The translations under genes were made by a program, and so were the position numbers. Shown in pieces: positions 17,389 through 28,519 of a stretch of 64,000 bases of DNA. The number at the start of each line of letters is the position of its first letter. Position 1 is the stretch's first letter. The stretch lies in NCBI GenBank assembly GCA_045837725.1, contig JBEWZL010000053.1, positions 94,782 to 158,781 on the forward strand, given 5' to 3'. Under the pieces are notes generated by a model. That model worked only from the letters and a program-made list of their open reading frames with translations, ran no database searches and was not told the origin of the DNA. The stretch is from Vermamoeba vermiformis (Eukaryota > Tubulinea > Echinamoebida).

Positions 17389-20300
17389 ATGGAGTCATTT
17401 TATTTAGAAGAGAAGTGCACAGCTTGCGGCACAGCCTCGAATTGTTTTTTCAGATGCGTTCAATGTCCAGTGCAATACGGTAATTTTATGATTTATAAAA
17501 AATGTTAAATATACACATTATAATAATTAGCATCTGAATTTATTAATAAAATAATTTTTAGGGCAACAGATGGTGCTCTGCAAGAGTTGCGAGCAAAAAG
17601 TCGCGCTTTACCATTTTTGGGACCACACATTTGCAAGCGTAAAACGATGGCCGCTAAAAACAGAGGCGCTCGATAAAATATTTGCAAATCCAGATCTCCA
17701 ACGTGCGTATTTTAAAAATGATTTTGTGATCCGTTTTTGTTTTTAATTAAAATATGCCTTAGAATTTAAGACAATAACAACGGCCGATCATGGCATAAGA
17801 TGCACTTCATGCTGTCGAGATATAGAAGGCGTTAGATACCGATTAGCAAATCCTAAAGAAGACGTCATCGATTATTGTTCATTATGCTTCAAATTGTTAC
17901 GAAAGATTCAAAGCGATGGTGTATGGCTCAAAATACGATCTATATTCGAAGTGGAACAAAGCGCAGCCGAAGAAGAACAAATTCTGGTACGAGATCTGAG
18001 ATCTGCTGCAGTTGCCCGAATCTTATTAATTAACCTTTGTATAGCCAAGTCCACGAAGGCCTCAAGAGAGGGCGAGCAAAGGATACCAATCGGAGGTCTC
18101 TTCCGTCGAAACAAGCGATGACGAATCATTCGGAGAATTTAAAACTGTGCAAACGTCTCAAAATGTCAAGCAAGAGCGGAGAAAATCTTACTATTTGCCG
18201 GACAATAGCTATAAGAACCCTAATCATGGTTTCTATGCTCCTGATACTACGTATGGAAGTCCTGTGACAGCATCATTGCCCGTGCCTCCAGTTACATTGC
18301 CACCGAAATCTCCGCCAGCAGTCAGACGAACAAAGACAGCTGGAGTCTCACCGTACATTAAGGCAGTGATGCATACAGCGATGGAAAAGACGATGATATC
18401 GAGTTTAGACGAGCACTCTTATCGTGGCAGTGACGACGGTTTGTCAGGCCTTGAGCATCCTCAACAATTTTCAAGCTTGAATGACAGCGAAAAAGTTGGC
18501 TTGCAAATGACACAGTCAATTTACAGGCCGTTCAATGCCGAAGAATCAGACGAAGAACCGGAAAAGTCCGTGAGCGATGATTCCTCGTCAGATGGATCAT
18601 TCGAGTCTATTGAAACGGTTCAGTCACGACCTGAGTCTATTTACGATACAGCAAATATGGGTGCGGAAGATTGGAACATGAAATTTCAAGTGATTTTGGA
18701 CATGCCGCAAGATACCACCGAAGAAAAATTAGAGCGTGCACGACAATTATACAAGTTGACGCAGTCTTTCATTGCTACAGCTACGAGAATTGCAAGTACT
18801 ATCATTAAAGAGATTGGCTTGTTACCTCCAATGAAGACGATTAAACCAAAGGCATTTGGTGGTTTGGCTGGTGGTGAAAAAGTACTAAGGAATCACGGAA
18901 TACCTGTTCTAAACCGTTCTAACATTGAAATTTAGTTCGCCGAAGAAGGTATTTTCTTCAAGCTAGTACGCGATGCTTATGGAATTTACGGTGACGATCA
19001 ATTTGCATTCAAAACCGCTGCTCATGAGGTACTTCTTGCGACCATTTTTTTGTTAAAATATTAACGATAATATTCAGCTCAACGGCTTGAAAGCATACTA
19101 TCGAACGGGTATTAAGGAGTTGCATTATCCGTTCATGTTAGTAATCGATCAGCGCGGTTTTCGAATCATCGCAACTACCAGACTTCCGATCAACAAGGAG
19201 ACCCTGAAATATGGCAGTGGTGATGGCGGTCAAACTATTCATAAGGACGACAAGAGGTTGAATCGACTTATGAAACGTGCCGCTAAAATCATCAATATCA
19301 AAGGTCACGTGGTACGTGTCAACTATGGTACTCAAAGCAATCACTAAATTTTCGTAGGTTGGAATGTCAGATCACAAGAAGAAAATTTATGGACCCGTTG
19401 ACATTGAAGCACACAAGGGACAAGATGGACGTTATTACATCATTGATACTGCTCGAGTTTTCCCGCCAGAACCACCACAAACGAATCGCGTTGGCCTGTT
19501 CATTCCATCGCACGAACGAGACCCTAAAGAGATGTGGGAGCCTTTACCACCGATGTATCATATGCCTGCATTCACAGCGCAACATTACATGGAGTCAATT
19601 GAAAAACAACTGCGATCGGAAGACGAGGCAACTGATGAAGCAGAAGTTGAACGAGTTGAATTTGTTGATGGCACGCTGTATTACTTGAAGTATAAGAACA
19701 GAAAGGCGCCTATCAATATTCGCGCATCAACGTTGATTGGAAGGATTATCGAAGGTCACGCTATTTTGGTGTTCAAGATTGGCCGATCAGTTTTCTTATA
19801 CAACCTATTAAGGTAAATAACAACAACTTTTTTCGCTCTACAGTGGAAAACTAACGCAAATCCATCTAGATTTTCCTACGTAAAGAAGCTCGAAAAACCC
19901 TTGTCAAGCGATGCCTTAACACCTTTTGGCAAGCACAATGCCGATGTAAATCGTGCTGAAGTTGAAGATGCATACTACCAATTGATCGGCACTGATATTC
20001 CTGCTTTTGTGGAATCGTTGCAAGAATCGTCAGAATGTTTTATTCGAGGAGAATTGATTCGCAGCATTCACGACTTTGGAATCAATATGAGATACATCGG
20101 TCTCGTGCGATCACTTATCAAGAAGCGAGACTATTATCAAATCACATTTGCTCAGTGAAATGATTACACGCGTCACCAAGAACTATGTCAGATCAAGACT
20201 GCGTGCTGCTTCAACGAGCCACAAGAGCGCTATTCACATCGTGTTGCACCACTTCAATTTGTTGCTCGGATCAAGCCAGGCTTCAACTTTCTTCTGGCAC

Positions 20301-23300
20301 TTCTTCATTAAGGCGCAAATCGAAGCAAAGTTTGGTCGTTACGGAGAAGCATTGAACACTGATGAGCTCAAAACTGAATGCGATCCACGTGACAGTATCA
20401 ATAAGCTTGTGTTTGTTCCAGTTGTTGCAACGACAGCTTGGAGTAGAATTCACTGAAGAAGCTCAAGTAAGACCTTTATCATTACCGATAATGCTGGTTC
20501 TAACAATATTTTGCAGATGAGAATCTTCAGAAACCCTAACATTTTAAAGACCAAGCACCCGTTCGTAAAGACAGATATCGCGTCATTGACAGTTAGCTTC
20601 AAGCACTTATTTGCCCCTGAACTCCGGCAACAAATTGTTAACTACGTTTCAGTTCAGTGCGGCGAAGACTACGACAAGTCACGCAAAATGTTGACAGATA
20701 TCTTTGGTGAAGGTAGTATTGAAGTTGCAAATGTGTTCATCTCTGAAGCGTACGCACTTCACTTGCAAGGCAAATACGAGAATGTTAGAGCTCTTGTTAA
20801 CAAGGTACTTGTTCTTGATGTGTTTTATTTGTATCTAACTTATCGTAGGCCTTTGGAATCTTCTCGGATAAACCATGCACGTGCCCGTTAGAAATTACAA
20901 TTAAAGGATTCTACTTGCGTGCTTGTGCTGCTCAACACTTCAATGAAGATAAAGAAATCATTGAAGCGAATTTGCGTGCAGCTTATGACGGCTTGGTCTT
21001 GCTGACTGGTTCAACGTAAGTCCATCTCAGTGCATTTCGAGATAAATTTAACTAATCTCCGAGCAAAGTTACGAGAAAGACGATGGTGTCTACGCGTATG
21101 AAATGGACCGTCCTTTTGCTCTGCTGATTCTGAACAAATTGGCCATTCTATTGAACGAGCAGAAGAGAATATTTGAGAGCTGGGCTATTTCACTGAAGTT
21201 CATTTTCGTTTGGAACAACTTCTCGTTCCCGGGAACTGTTCTCGATTGCAAAGAAACATTCGACAATGAAATTCCGTTGCCGTTCATCTACATTTATGAA
21301 CGAAGTAGGATTCTTGGAGATTCAGCGAATGTTGTGCAAGCCTTTGATATCGACAAGTTAATCAATAACTTGATCAACGCGGTGCCTCAAGACTCAGACA
21401 AAATATTTGCTTGGAAAAATCACGGTAAGAGCTGACATTCGTACAGCTGCATGTTAAACGTACTTAACGATTGTTCTTTAGTGCATATGGTTGGTTTGTC
21501 ATCGATCAGTGGTTTCTGCTTGCCACCTAGAGTGCTCGAAGAATACATTGAACAAAAGCAATATCAATCGGAGATTTACACGGTGCTCGGAGATCAACTT
21601 ACCGAACGATTTAACTTCCCAACAATTCAAGGCCCATCTTTATTGTGCGAACAGCCTTCGTTAAATTTGTCGGTCAGATTGTTGATCAGCCCTTCGACAC
21701 TCGAATTGTCATCTGATAGTGAATTGTATCTTGCAGTTCTGCGGCAAGATCAACTTGTAAGTCAAAAATAAGGTTTTAACGAACTAACATTTCACTTTTA
21801 GCCGAAGCAATCAACAGTGGTACCGTTCCAAGCCATCGTGGCCAAGCAAAGAATAGCTCAATTAAATCACGCTCCATTGGTCACCTTCAAGGACCTGTCA
21901 TTGCATCCTGGCGCGTACTCGTACAATTTGATCACAACGACAACGAACAAGAACTTGCTCGCGTTCAGCATTGTACCTGATGTTTGGGGTCCTACCCTTC
22001 ATATCATTAGATCAAGTAAGTTGTTGCCTTAACTTTCCAAGAAATGTTCTGACGGTCAATAATAGATAATGGTTTGAATGTTTGCACGATGGATCTGGAT
22101 CTCGACAGATTGAACGATGATATCAACTGCACGGATGAAAAAGTCACGTGTTTGGACATGTGGGACAATATCCTGGTTGCTACAAAGACGGGCGTTGTCT
22201 TTGAAAAAGTCTCACCTAAAGACGCTGCGAAATTGAGCGAGCGTGAAAAATTGACCGAGAAATATGGCTGGCGAAGATTGAAGTCGTTTGGTAGTTGGAA
22301 AGTTGTGCAAGTATGCTGCTCTGACAACCATCAAATCTTATTGACGAGCACTAAAGAAGTATTTTCATGGGTACGTAACTTTACGTCAACAAAAATTCTC
22401 AGAATTTTAATTCAATCTCTCATTAGGGTTGTGGCGATTACGGCCAATTAGGCCACGGTGATGCAGTTAGTCGAGAATCACCAAGATTGATTGAAAGATT
22501 AAAACGAGCCAAGATCAAGTTTGTTAGTTGCGGTCACAATCGATCATTCGCCATTGATGAAGAAAACAGACTTTATCAGTGGGGCATTGACTTCAAATTC
22601 TTGCCAGAACTTCATCCTTTCTTCAACAAGAACAATATTGGCATCGTGGAAGTTTGTTCGACGCCTGCCCTGCCACCACCAGAACAACTCGCACATTTGC
22701 CTGAAGTCTGGAAACAATGCATTTGTGTTTATATTTCCGACACGGGCGAAGCCTATTGGTACGCAGGGTAAGTTCAATTTTCACGTAATTTTTATGAGAT
22801 TTTTCTGACCAATATTTTTTCGCGTAGAAAATCCAAATCCGCGACAGGCAACTTAGAAGTTATGGAGCCTCAAGATGAGTTCATTATCAAAGTCAGCATT
22901 GGTTATAGTCACGTAGTGTTCTTGAATAATCTGGGAGAAGTCTACGCGAGGTACCACAAACTCTCAAAAAATATGACTTGCGTGGGCTAATCGTAAATTT
23001 TCTATAGTGGTGAGTGCGATAAAGGCCAGTTGGCTCTTACAGCGGCAGAGTTGTACAAATACACCGACAATCCATCAGATCTATCGGAATACTCCGACAC
23101 TCTGTCGCCTCCAAAAATCGCTGTCAAGGTACCAATGCCGGGCAATAAAAAGGCCGTCAAAGTTATGGCTTCAGGATTCAGATCTTATGCACTGTTAGAA
23201 GACGGCACTCTTGTCAAATGGGGACAGTAAGGATTCTATTACCATATATAGAAACAGATACTAATCTCCTCCAAAAGTGATGTCGTGCGACCTCGACCAG

Positions 23301-24112
23301 TTGTTGAATTCCAAAATTTCTCCGTGGCTGACTTCAGTATTGGTCCTCATGGTCTTATTGCAACTATTGGTGAACCTGTAAGTGATAATAAGCTATTAAT
23401 AAGACTGTCAAGGTTAACGCGAAAAAATAGGAAAAAATATCGCAACATGACAAAGAGAAGAAAAAGATCAAAAAGATGAGCTTCTTGAAGCAAGAGTCCA
23501 AACCAGCCTTGTCGCCACAAGAAATCAAAATTCACAGCATTTCATTGACACCTGTGCCCGTGTACAGCTCGTGGGGAGATTTCCTTCAAACTTGCGGATT
23601 TGACATGAAAACTTTGTCCGAGTATTTGCAGAAGTTCAACAAGGTCAAGTTTGACACGAATAGAATCAAAGTGATTGACAGCAATATTTTGGATAAGATT
23701 GGCGTTGTTGACATCAATCACCAACTTGACAATTTTAGAAAAAATCGAGCACATTAAACAACTCGAAACAACGCACGTGCTCGAAACAAAGTTGAATAAG
23801 TTAATTTCAGCGTTGAATGACGAAGCTAAACGAAGACACGAAGGAAGTTTGTTGTCGAGTAGCGGCGGATCTACTGGATCTTTGCCATCGAGTTTAAATA
23901 TGTTGCAGCCATCAAGTTCTAGCACTGATTTGACGAGTGGACTGAAATCTCCGTTGAATAGAAGCAATAAGGATAATAACACGACCAGTAGCAACAGTAA
24001 CTTGAGCACGCCACCGCAGAATAATAGCAACAACAATGGTGGCGGTCATAGTAGTCGTGGTCACTCACGTAATTCGAGCACTGGTGGCATGACCTTGAAT
24101 ATGATTGTATAA
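17389..24112 (+). CDS. Zinc finger / CLU-like / RCC1-repeat / SAM multidomain protein, paralogue B
   Basis: The ATG at 17389 starts a Cys-rich B-box-like finger (CTACG...CVQC...CKSC) and then a ZZ-like finger (CTSC...YCSLC, about 17800-17890). A Ser/acidic disordered stretch (18060-18640) follows. The CLU-like domain spans 18660-20120, with GPVDIEAHKGQDGRYYIIDT and YVKKLEKPLSSDALTPFG. Next come a TPR-like helical part (20150-21000), a beta-sandwich region (21500-22010) and RCC1 blades (22090-23380; FSWGCGDYGQLGHGD). A SAM domain (23560-23760) and a Ser/Asn-rich tail end at 24112. Three +1 frame changes are needed, at CTT codons 20114, 20406 and 23725; each rejoined product aligns with paralogue A or the family. 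The gene could instead be a recently broken copy, but the long, clean C-terminal frame argues against that. It ends only 70 bp from the convergent RhoBTB gene. Confidence 0.82.
20114..20117 (+). other. +1 frame change at or near CTT-A in CLU-RCC1 paralogue B
   Basis: Zero frame ends in TGA at 20156-20158. The +1 frame continues as LLSEMITRVTKNY, matching VIMTEMVARTLKNF of paralogue A. CTT-ATC is the most family-like place for the change, but any position up to about 20140 is possible. Confidence 0.5.
20406..20409 (+). other. +1 frame change at CTT-G in CLU-RCC1 paralogue B
   Basis: Reading AAG CTT then stepping +1 gives NKLCLFQLLQRQLGVEFTEE, which aligns with NVPLLFGLLKHIGVKLSEE of paralogue A. 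Zero frame reaches a stop about 45 bases later. Confidence 0.6.
23725..23728 (+). other. +1 frame change at CTT-G in the SAM domain of paralogue B
   Basis: The SAM core reads GVVDINHQL in zero frame, then TILEKIEHIKQLE in the +1 frame. The latter stays open to the natural stop at 24110. The junction falls exactly at CAA CTT GAC. Confidence 0.7.
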
Positions 24113-24182
24113 TACTAAAGACTATTTATTTTTAAATAATCTTTCTGCCCTTTATTTACAACTTCGCAATAAGTTCACCTTT

Positions 24183-26583
24183 TTATTGCACGATGCAACG
24201 TCTTTTTTTGCCTGCGTAAGGGTAATTAGCAGTTGTAAGTAATTGACAACAGAATGTACCTTTCTTTCCAACAGTAGCCTTCCATTCATCGTACAACTGA
24301 TGGTACTCTGCGCCAGGCCACTGACCACGCAGCACTTCTTCACGATTGCCTAATGTCATGTCATTTTTGAACCACGACTTGTCACTGATGGTGTCAAAGT
24401 TTACTTGCATCCACCAAATACAATAGGCCCTCAGTTGTTGCAACTCGAGCTCTTCAGCCAGGGTCAGTACTTCGAGCACGAATCCGTGTGCATCGCTCTT
24501 GTCTTCGTCTTGCACCAAGTCGCGCAAGTGACACGCACAGTGCGATGCGTATTCTTTTAGGTTCATCTAAAGTGCGGTGTAAGATTAAAACCGAGAATAG
24601 ATTCGAAACAAACCTTGACGAGTTTTGGCAGAATTTCCAACGAATACGAAGGAGGCTTGTTACTGAAGTACACAGTGCAAGTGTACAAGAATCGTTTCAC
24701 TGCTTCGAATTCCATGTCGGTCATGTCAACTTTAATTGTGTTGTTTTGTTCACTATCGGCCAGAATTGCACCAAAATGATCACTTCCTGCCACGAGCAGT
24801 GCCTACACAATCATCAAAATGTTAATTTAATCTACGATAAAAATGCATACGAGTCTCTTTAATGTTACCTTGGGGCAGTACTCTCGTTTCTGGGTCGGAA
24901 GTTCAATGCAGACGTCTGCAAACGGTGGAAAAGGCGATCTATTGTTGTTATTATTGTTTTTTTTTCATCGTCACTACTTTGAGCCAATGACAACAAGAAT
25001 CTATTTCGCTCATCTGGCGTGAAGCGAGGATAACGTTGGAAGAATGTTAGGGCCTCTTGAACAGCTGAATCTGAAAACTCTTGTGATGATGGAGGCGATG
25101 CTGCGGATAAGTCAGTTAGTTTTGAGGTAAAAATCAATTCTTTATCACTGTAATGAAGGAACGCACCAGTGTAGCACGACTTAAGTACGACCAAGAACGC
25201 TTCATATGAAAAATTATTGACATCAATCGTCACGTGCCCTTCTCGTTGCCAATCTGTTGCTTGATTCTGTTCAGCAGGAAGAGTGTTGTTCGTCATTGTG
25301 AACATCGGAGGCAGTTCCGTTGATCTGGTGACGAAGATCTTCTGAAACATGGGACTTGAGGCACTTAACACCACTTTGTGAGCGAATAGCTCTCTGTAGC
25401 GATATGAGTTACCAGTTTAAATCAGTTGTACTGAGTGAAATCCCATCGAAATTTCAACTTTGATAGGCCTATGAACGTACTTGTCCTGCACTCGGAAAGT
25501 GACATCCGAGAACTGTTTGTTGTTCACCAATGAAGCAAATCGAGCATCAGTGAAGGTGAGAGGAGACACAACAGGTGGTTCTGGTTTTTTTGGCGGTAGT
25601 GGGGCTGGTTCTTTAATCGCTTTTGGATTGATAACCGCTCGAACTGCCGTGTCAAAAACGTGCTTCAAATTGTGCTGCGTTAGCGCTGAACTATTCATTC
25701 AATATTCGTCAGTAAAATTGTCAATGAGCATAGTAAAGGTCGTACCATTCAACGTAAGTCACTGCGCCAATTTGACGAGCTAATTGTAGTCCTTCTTCGG
25801 GTGTAACTGGATCCGGTCCCAAGTCGTCTATTTTGCCGAACAATGTCGATGGAAAGTCTCTCAAATCAATTTTGGTGCCTACAAGGATAAACGGTATGCC
25901 AGGACAGTGATGATGGATCTCAGGAATCCACTAAAAAACTATTTTTAGAATTGCTGCATCGAATCCGTCAAAAAATTACCTTCAAAGTAATATTTCTGAA
26001 GCTTTGTCGCGAGTTAACGGCGAAGCAGACCCAAAAAACATCTGCAGGCATTAATTTTACACGAGATGACAAAAGAAGAAGATGTTAGCGCTTACTAGTT
26101 TGCGGATACGCGAGAGGACGAAGTCGATCTGGCAAATTCAGTTACAATAAGAACCCTTAAAGCTATCAAAATAATATTACCATAGTCTTCGGATCCTGCC
26201 GTATCCCACAGCCCTAAGCTAACGTTCCTGCCGTCCACCATAACCTTTTCTTTTTGAATTAGTTAAAGCGCTTCGTATTCGTAACAATTTATTGATTAAA
26301 AATGTAGAATACTTACTGTTGGGTTAAAATTGTCGAAAACCTATTCAATTAATTAATAAACTAAAACTCTTAATTAAATAAATTTTGGATTCGCTTACGG
26401 TGGGTATGTACTCTGAAGGGAAAGGAGTTCGATGTATACGCAATAAGCACACAAGTCTAAAATACCAATATTAATTGCGATTATTAGCGAATAAGCAATT
26501 TTACGGCAGATCGCTAGCAGATCCTCCTCCATTACCTTTCCAACCCCCGTATCTCCAACAACTACAAGCTTAAGGTTCTGCAT
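24183..26583 (-). CDS. RhoBTB/RacA-type protein: Rac-like GTPase domain plus two BTB domains
   Basis: About 12 exons, starting with MQNLKLVVVGDTGVGK (P-loop G1) at 26583. The GTPase motifs are: switch I NSFPSEYIPT with the following VFDNFNPT; switch II LWDTAGSEDYDRLRP (G3); VGTKID (G4); and SALTQHN (G5). A proline-rich linker (PLPPKKPEPP) leads into the first BTB domain (FSDVTFRVQDK...AHKVVLSASSPMF), which has a long insert, then a poly-Asn spacer, then the second BTB (FADVCIELP...YFSNKPPSY) and a BACK-like end. The family recruits cullin-3 ligase and influences the cytoskeleton. There is no C-terminal CaaX. Two frame changes are needed: +1 at CCC-T in switch I (26417-26420), and one in the opposite direction at an A9 run (24957-24965), which is probably a homopolymer length error. 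Confidence 0.88.
24957..24965 (-). other. A9 run with a frame change of the opposite sign in RhoBTB
   Basis: The coding strand reads GAA followed by eight more A in zero frame, but the protein continues as a poly-Asn stretch and then FADVCIELP only if one A is added. This is the single homopolymer-length case in the window. It differs in sign and context from the nine +1 sites. Confidence 0.5.
26417..26420 (-). other. +1 frame change at CCC-T in switch I of RhoBTB
   Basis: The exon reads TCVLIAYTSNSF in zero frame and must read PSEYIPT then VFDNF to complete the invariant switch I. The phase after the change is confirmed by the next splice. The step falls on TTT CCC TTC. Confidence 0.7.
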
Positions 26584-26768
26584 TATTTATGTATATTCCA
26601 TTAAACAAATTCGAAATTATTAATCTCAAGAAAAAATTTCGTTCAGCTAATTGCCGGCGTGCACAATCCTGTCACTTGTCATAATATTATCAATCATGTC
26701 AGGAATATTTTTGGAAAGTCGTAGCGTTACAGTGCTCATTATGTAAATATGCTTAAGCACTAGTATAG

Positions 26769-28227
26769 TTAAGAGATTGGATTTTCAACCAGGGTTCTTT
26801 CGGCCTCTTTGGATCTGCTTCGCGAAGACGAATCGCCCAAGCAAAAGCACACAACCGCCGCCGTGCGAAGCGGGAGTAGCATCAGTTTTGGGTGAGGGTG
26901 GTAAGGGTAGTACGGTTTGGGAGGGACAGAAATGCGCGGGGCGGGGAGTGACGGGAGATGGCTCGGCACTTTATCGCTCTTGGAAGTCGGAATGGCATGC
27001 CAGTCAGTACTGGGATCCGGCTCAAAAAAATTTATTAATCTTCTTAAAGGTTCGGGTTTATTTACAAGTTTAACTATCAGATTGTATGGTCTATAGTATA
27101 TATTCACAATTTAGCTAATATTACAGGTGCAACACGATCGGCTGTTGTTGCGATTGTACTGCTCAAAGTTGGCGCGAAAGTTATCGTTTTGCAAGTCACT
27201 GTTTGAGATTGGTTTCGGTGTCTTGGCGAACCACTTCTTTGGCTGGTCATCTGGCAGTCTATTTAATATAATCGGCGTTAGTTTAATTAGTCTCGAAATT
27301 GAACCGATCCGAATCTAGCGTTGAAACCAAAAATAACGTTATCTTAATTATTATTGTACGATTCATGCCATAAATGGAAATAATATTATTGGACAGATAA
27401 ATAGGCAAATAATTATTAGTTCTCTTTCGAGCTTGACTTCTCAAATAGAAAAATTATGGATTAGATCCGCCTTTAAAAATGCATGCAGAGTAATGTTGCG
27501 AATTAAATCACCTTAAATATGCATAGTACTATATTAGATTACTATTTTAACGTACCCTAATTGGTCTAACACTTCTTTTCGCAACATTTCTCGATAGGCT
27601 TCTGCTCGTTGGCTTGAATACCGGTCTAAGAGTGTGGCCGGCTTTAAATCTAAATACTCTCGTGCCCTTTTGTTACCACCTAATTTCATATGCGTAGCAA
27701 ACTTCTCTGTCCATTTATCTAAAGACACGGATCTGATCGGAAAAAATCAGAAAAATGGGAATTAATTTAGATTAATTGTTAATTAGTACCTTACGAAGCT
27801 AATATGCGTACCAAAGCCTATAATTATAATTATAACGTTAATCTTCCGTTACAATGCGATTTGTAAAAATCAGATTATTACGGATTCCAGATCTCGCATT
27901 GATTGTTTAATTACCTCGATGTTTGCCGGCACAATTTAAGCATATAAATATTCCATATGTTACTGAGACCCATTGAGCAGGTAACGCACCGCAATCAAAA
28001 CAGTGCTAAAATTAGAAACACATTAATTAGAAAAAAATGCTAATAATTAGCATTGATATATGCAATAAAATCAGTAAATAATTATTATATAATAATTGCC
28101 CCTGTGGGAAATTTAATTTGGCTATTTGATGCATCTGGCACAAAAAAGTGAAAAATCAGGGCGTTATCATTACCTTATTATCTTCCTCGTTAGCTAATTG
28201 TTCGACTAATTTCTCCCAAGGATCCAT
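26769..28227 (-). CDS. ArfGAP-domain protein with basic/proline-rich tail
   Basis: The start at 28227 gives [18 protein letters not shown]. The next exon carries the ArfGAP zinc finger C-x2-C-x16-C-x2-C (CFDC...CLNC) and the Arg finger four residues on (CAGKHR). Then come [27 protein letters not shown] and the helix to 27560. The family stimulates GTP hydrolysis on Arf at Golgi or endosome membranes. A conservative reading ends at 27534 shortly after a GTACGT donor. A better reading splices on to an exon at about 27130-27264 ([12 protein letters not shown]...SRSCCTC) and then to a Pro-rich tail at 26769-27085 ([20 protein letters not shown]). The core domain is certain; the last two exons are inference from splice phase and open frame. 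Confidence 0.75.
26890..26960 (+). other. G-rich tract with quadruplex potential
   Basis: Five GGG runs separated by short loops occur from about 26893, followed by GCGGGGCGGGGAG. This is the most GC-rich stretch of an AT-leaning window. It is probably the complement of the Pro/His codons (CCN, CAC) in the ArfGAP tail on the other strand. Confidence 0.35.
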
Positions 28228-28519
28228 ATTATAATTTGTCCTGTTTTAATATATGTGTGGTCCGCGAATCTTTGTGACACAAAAAATGAAACGTGATCTT
28301 CTAACGATTTTTCGCCAGTCGTGTCACGCGCCGCTGAAATTGGCCTAAGACATTTCGAAATATTAAATTATTTATTTATTGAGTTGATAACAACGGTTCC
28401 GACGGACTTGAATTGATCTGTTAACCCGGATTTTCGCTCCATGGCCACGGATTTGAATAGCAGAGTCTGAAATAATTGTATTTAGTATCAAATAGCTGTA
28501 TTATATATTTATAGTGATT
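28228..28519. promoter_or_regulatory. Divergent intergenic region, ArfGAP and SLC35F-like genes
   Basis: This 292-bp, AT-rich region lies between two start codons facing away from each other, so it must hold both promoters. No specific element was recognised. Confidence 0.4.

Noticed and set aside
26975-27035. Stretch resembling part of 5S rRNA (GGAAGT...AGTACTGGGAT)
   Set aside because: Only two short patches match, no closed 5S secondary structure could be drawn, and the other strand is better explained as the ArfGAP tail.
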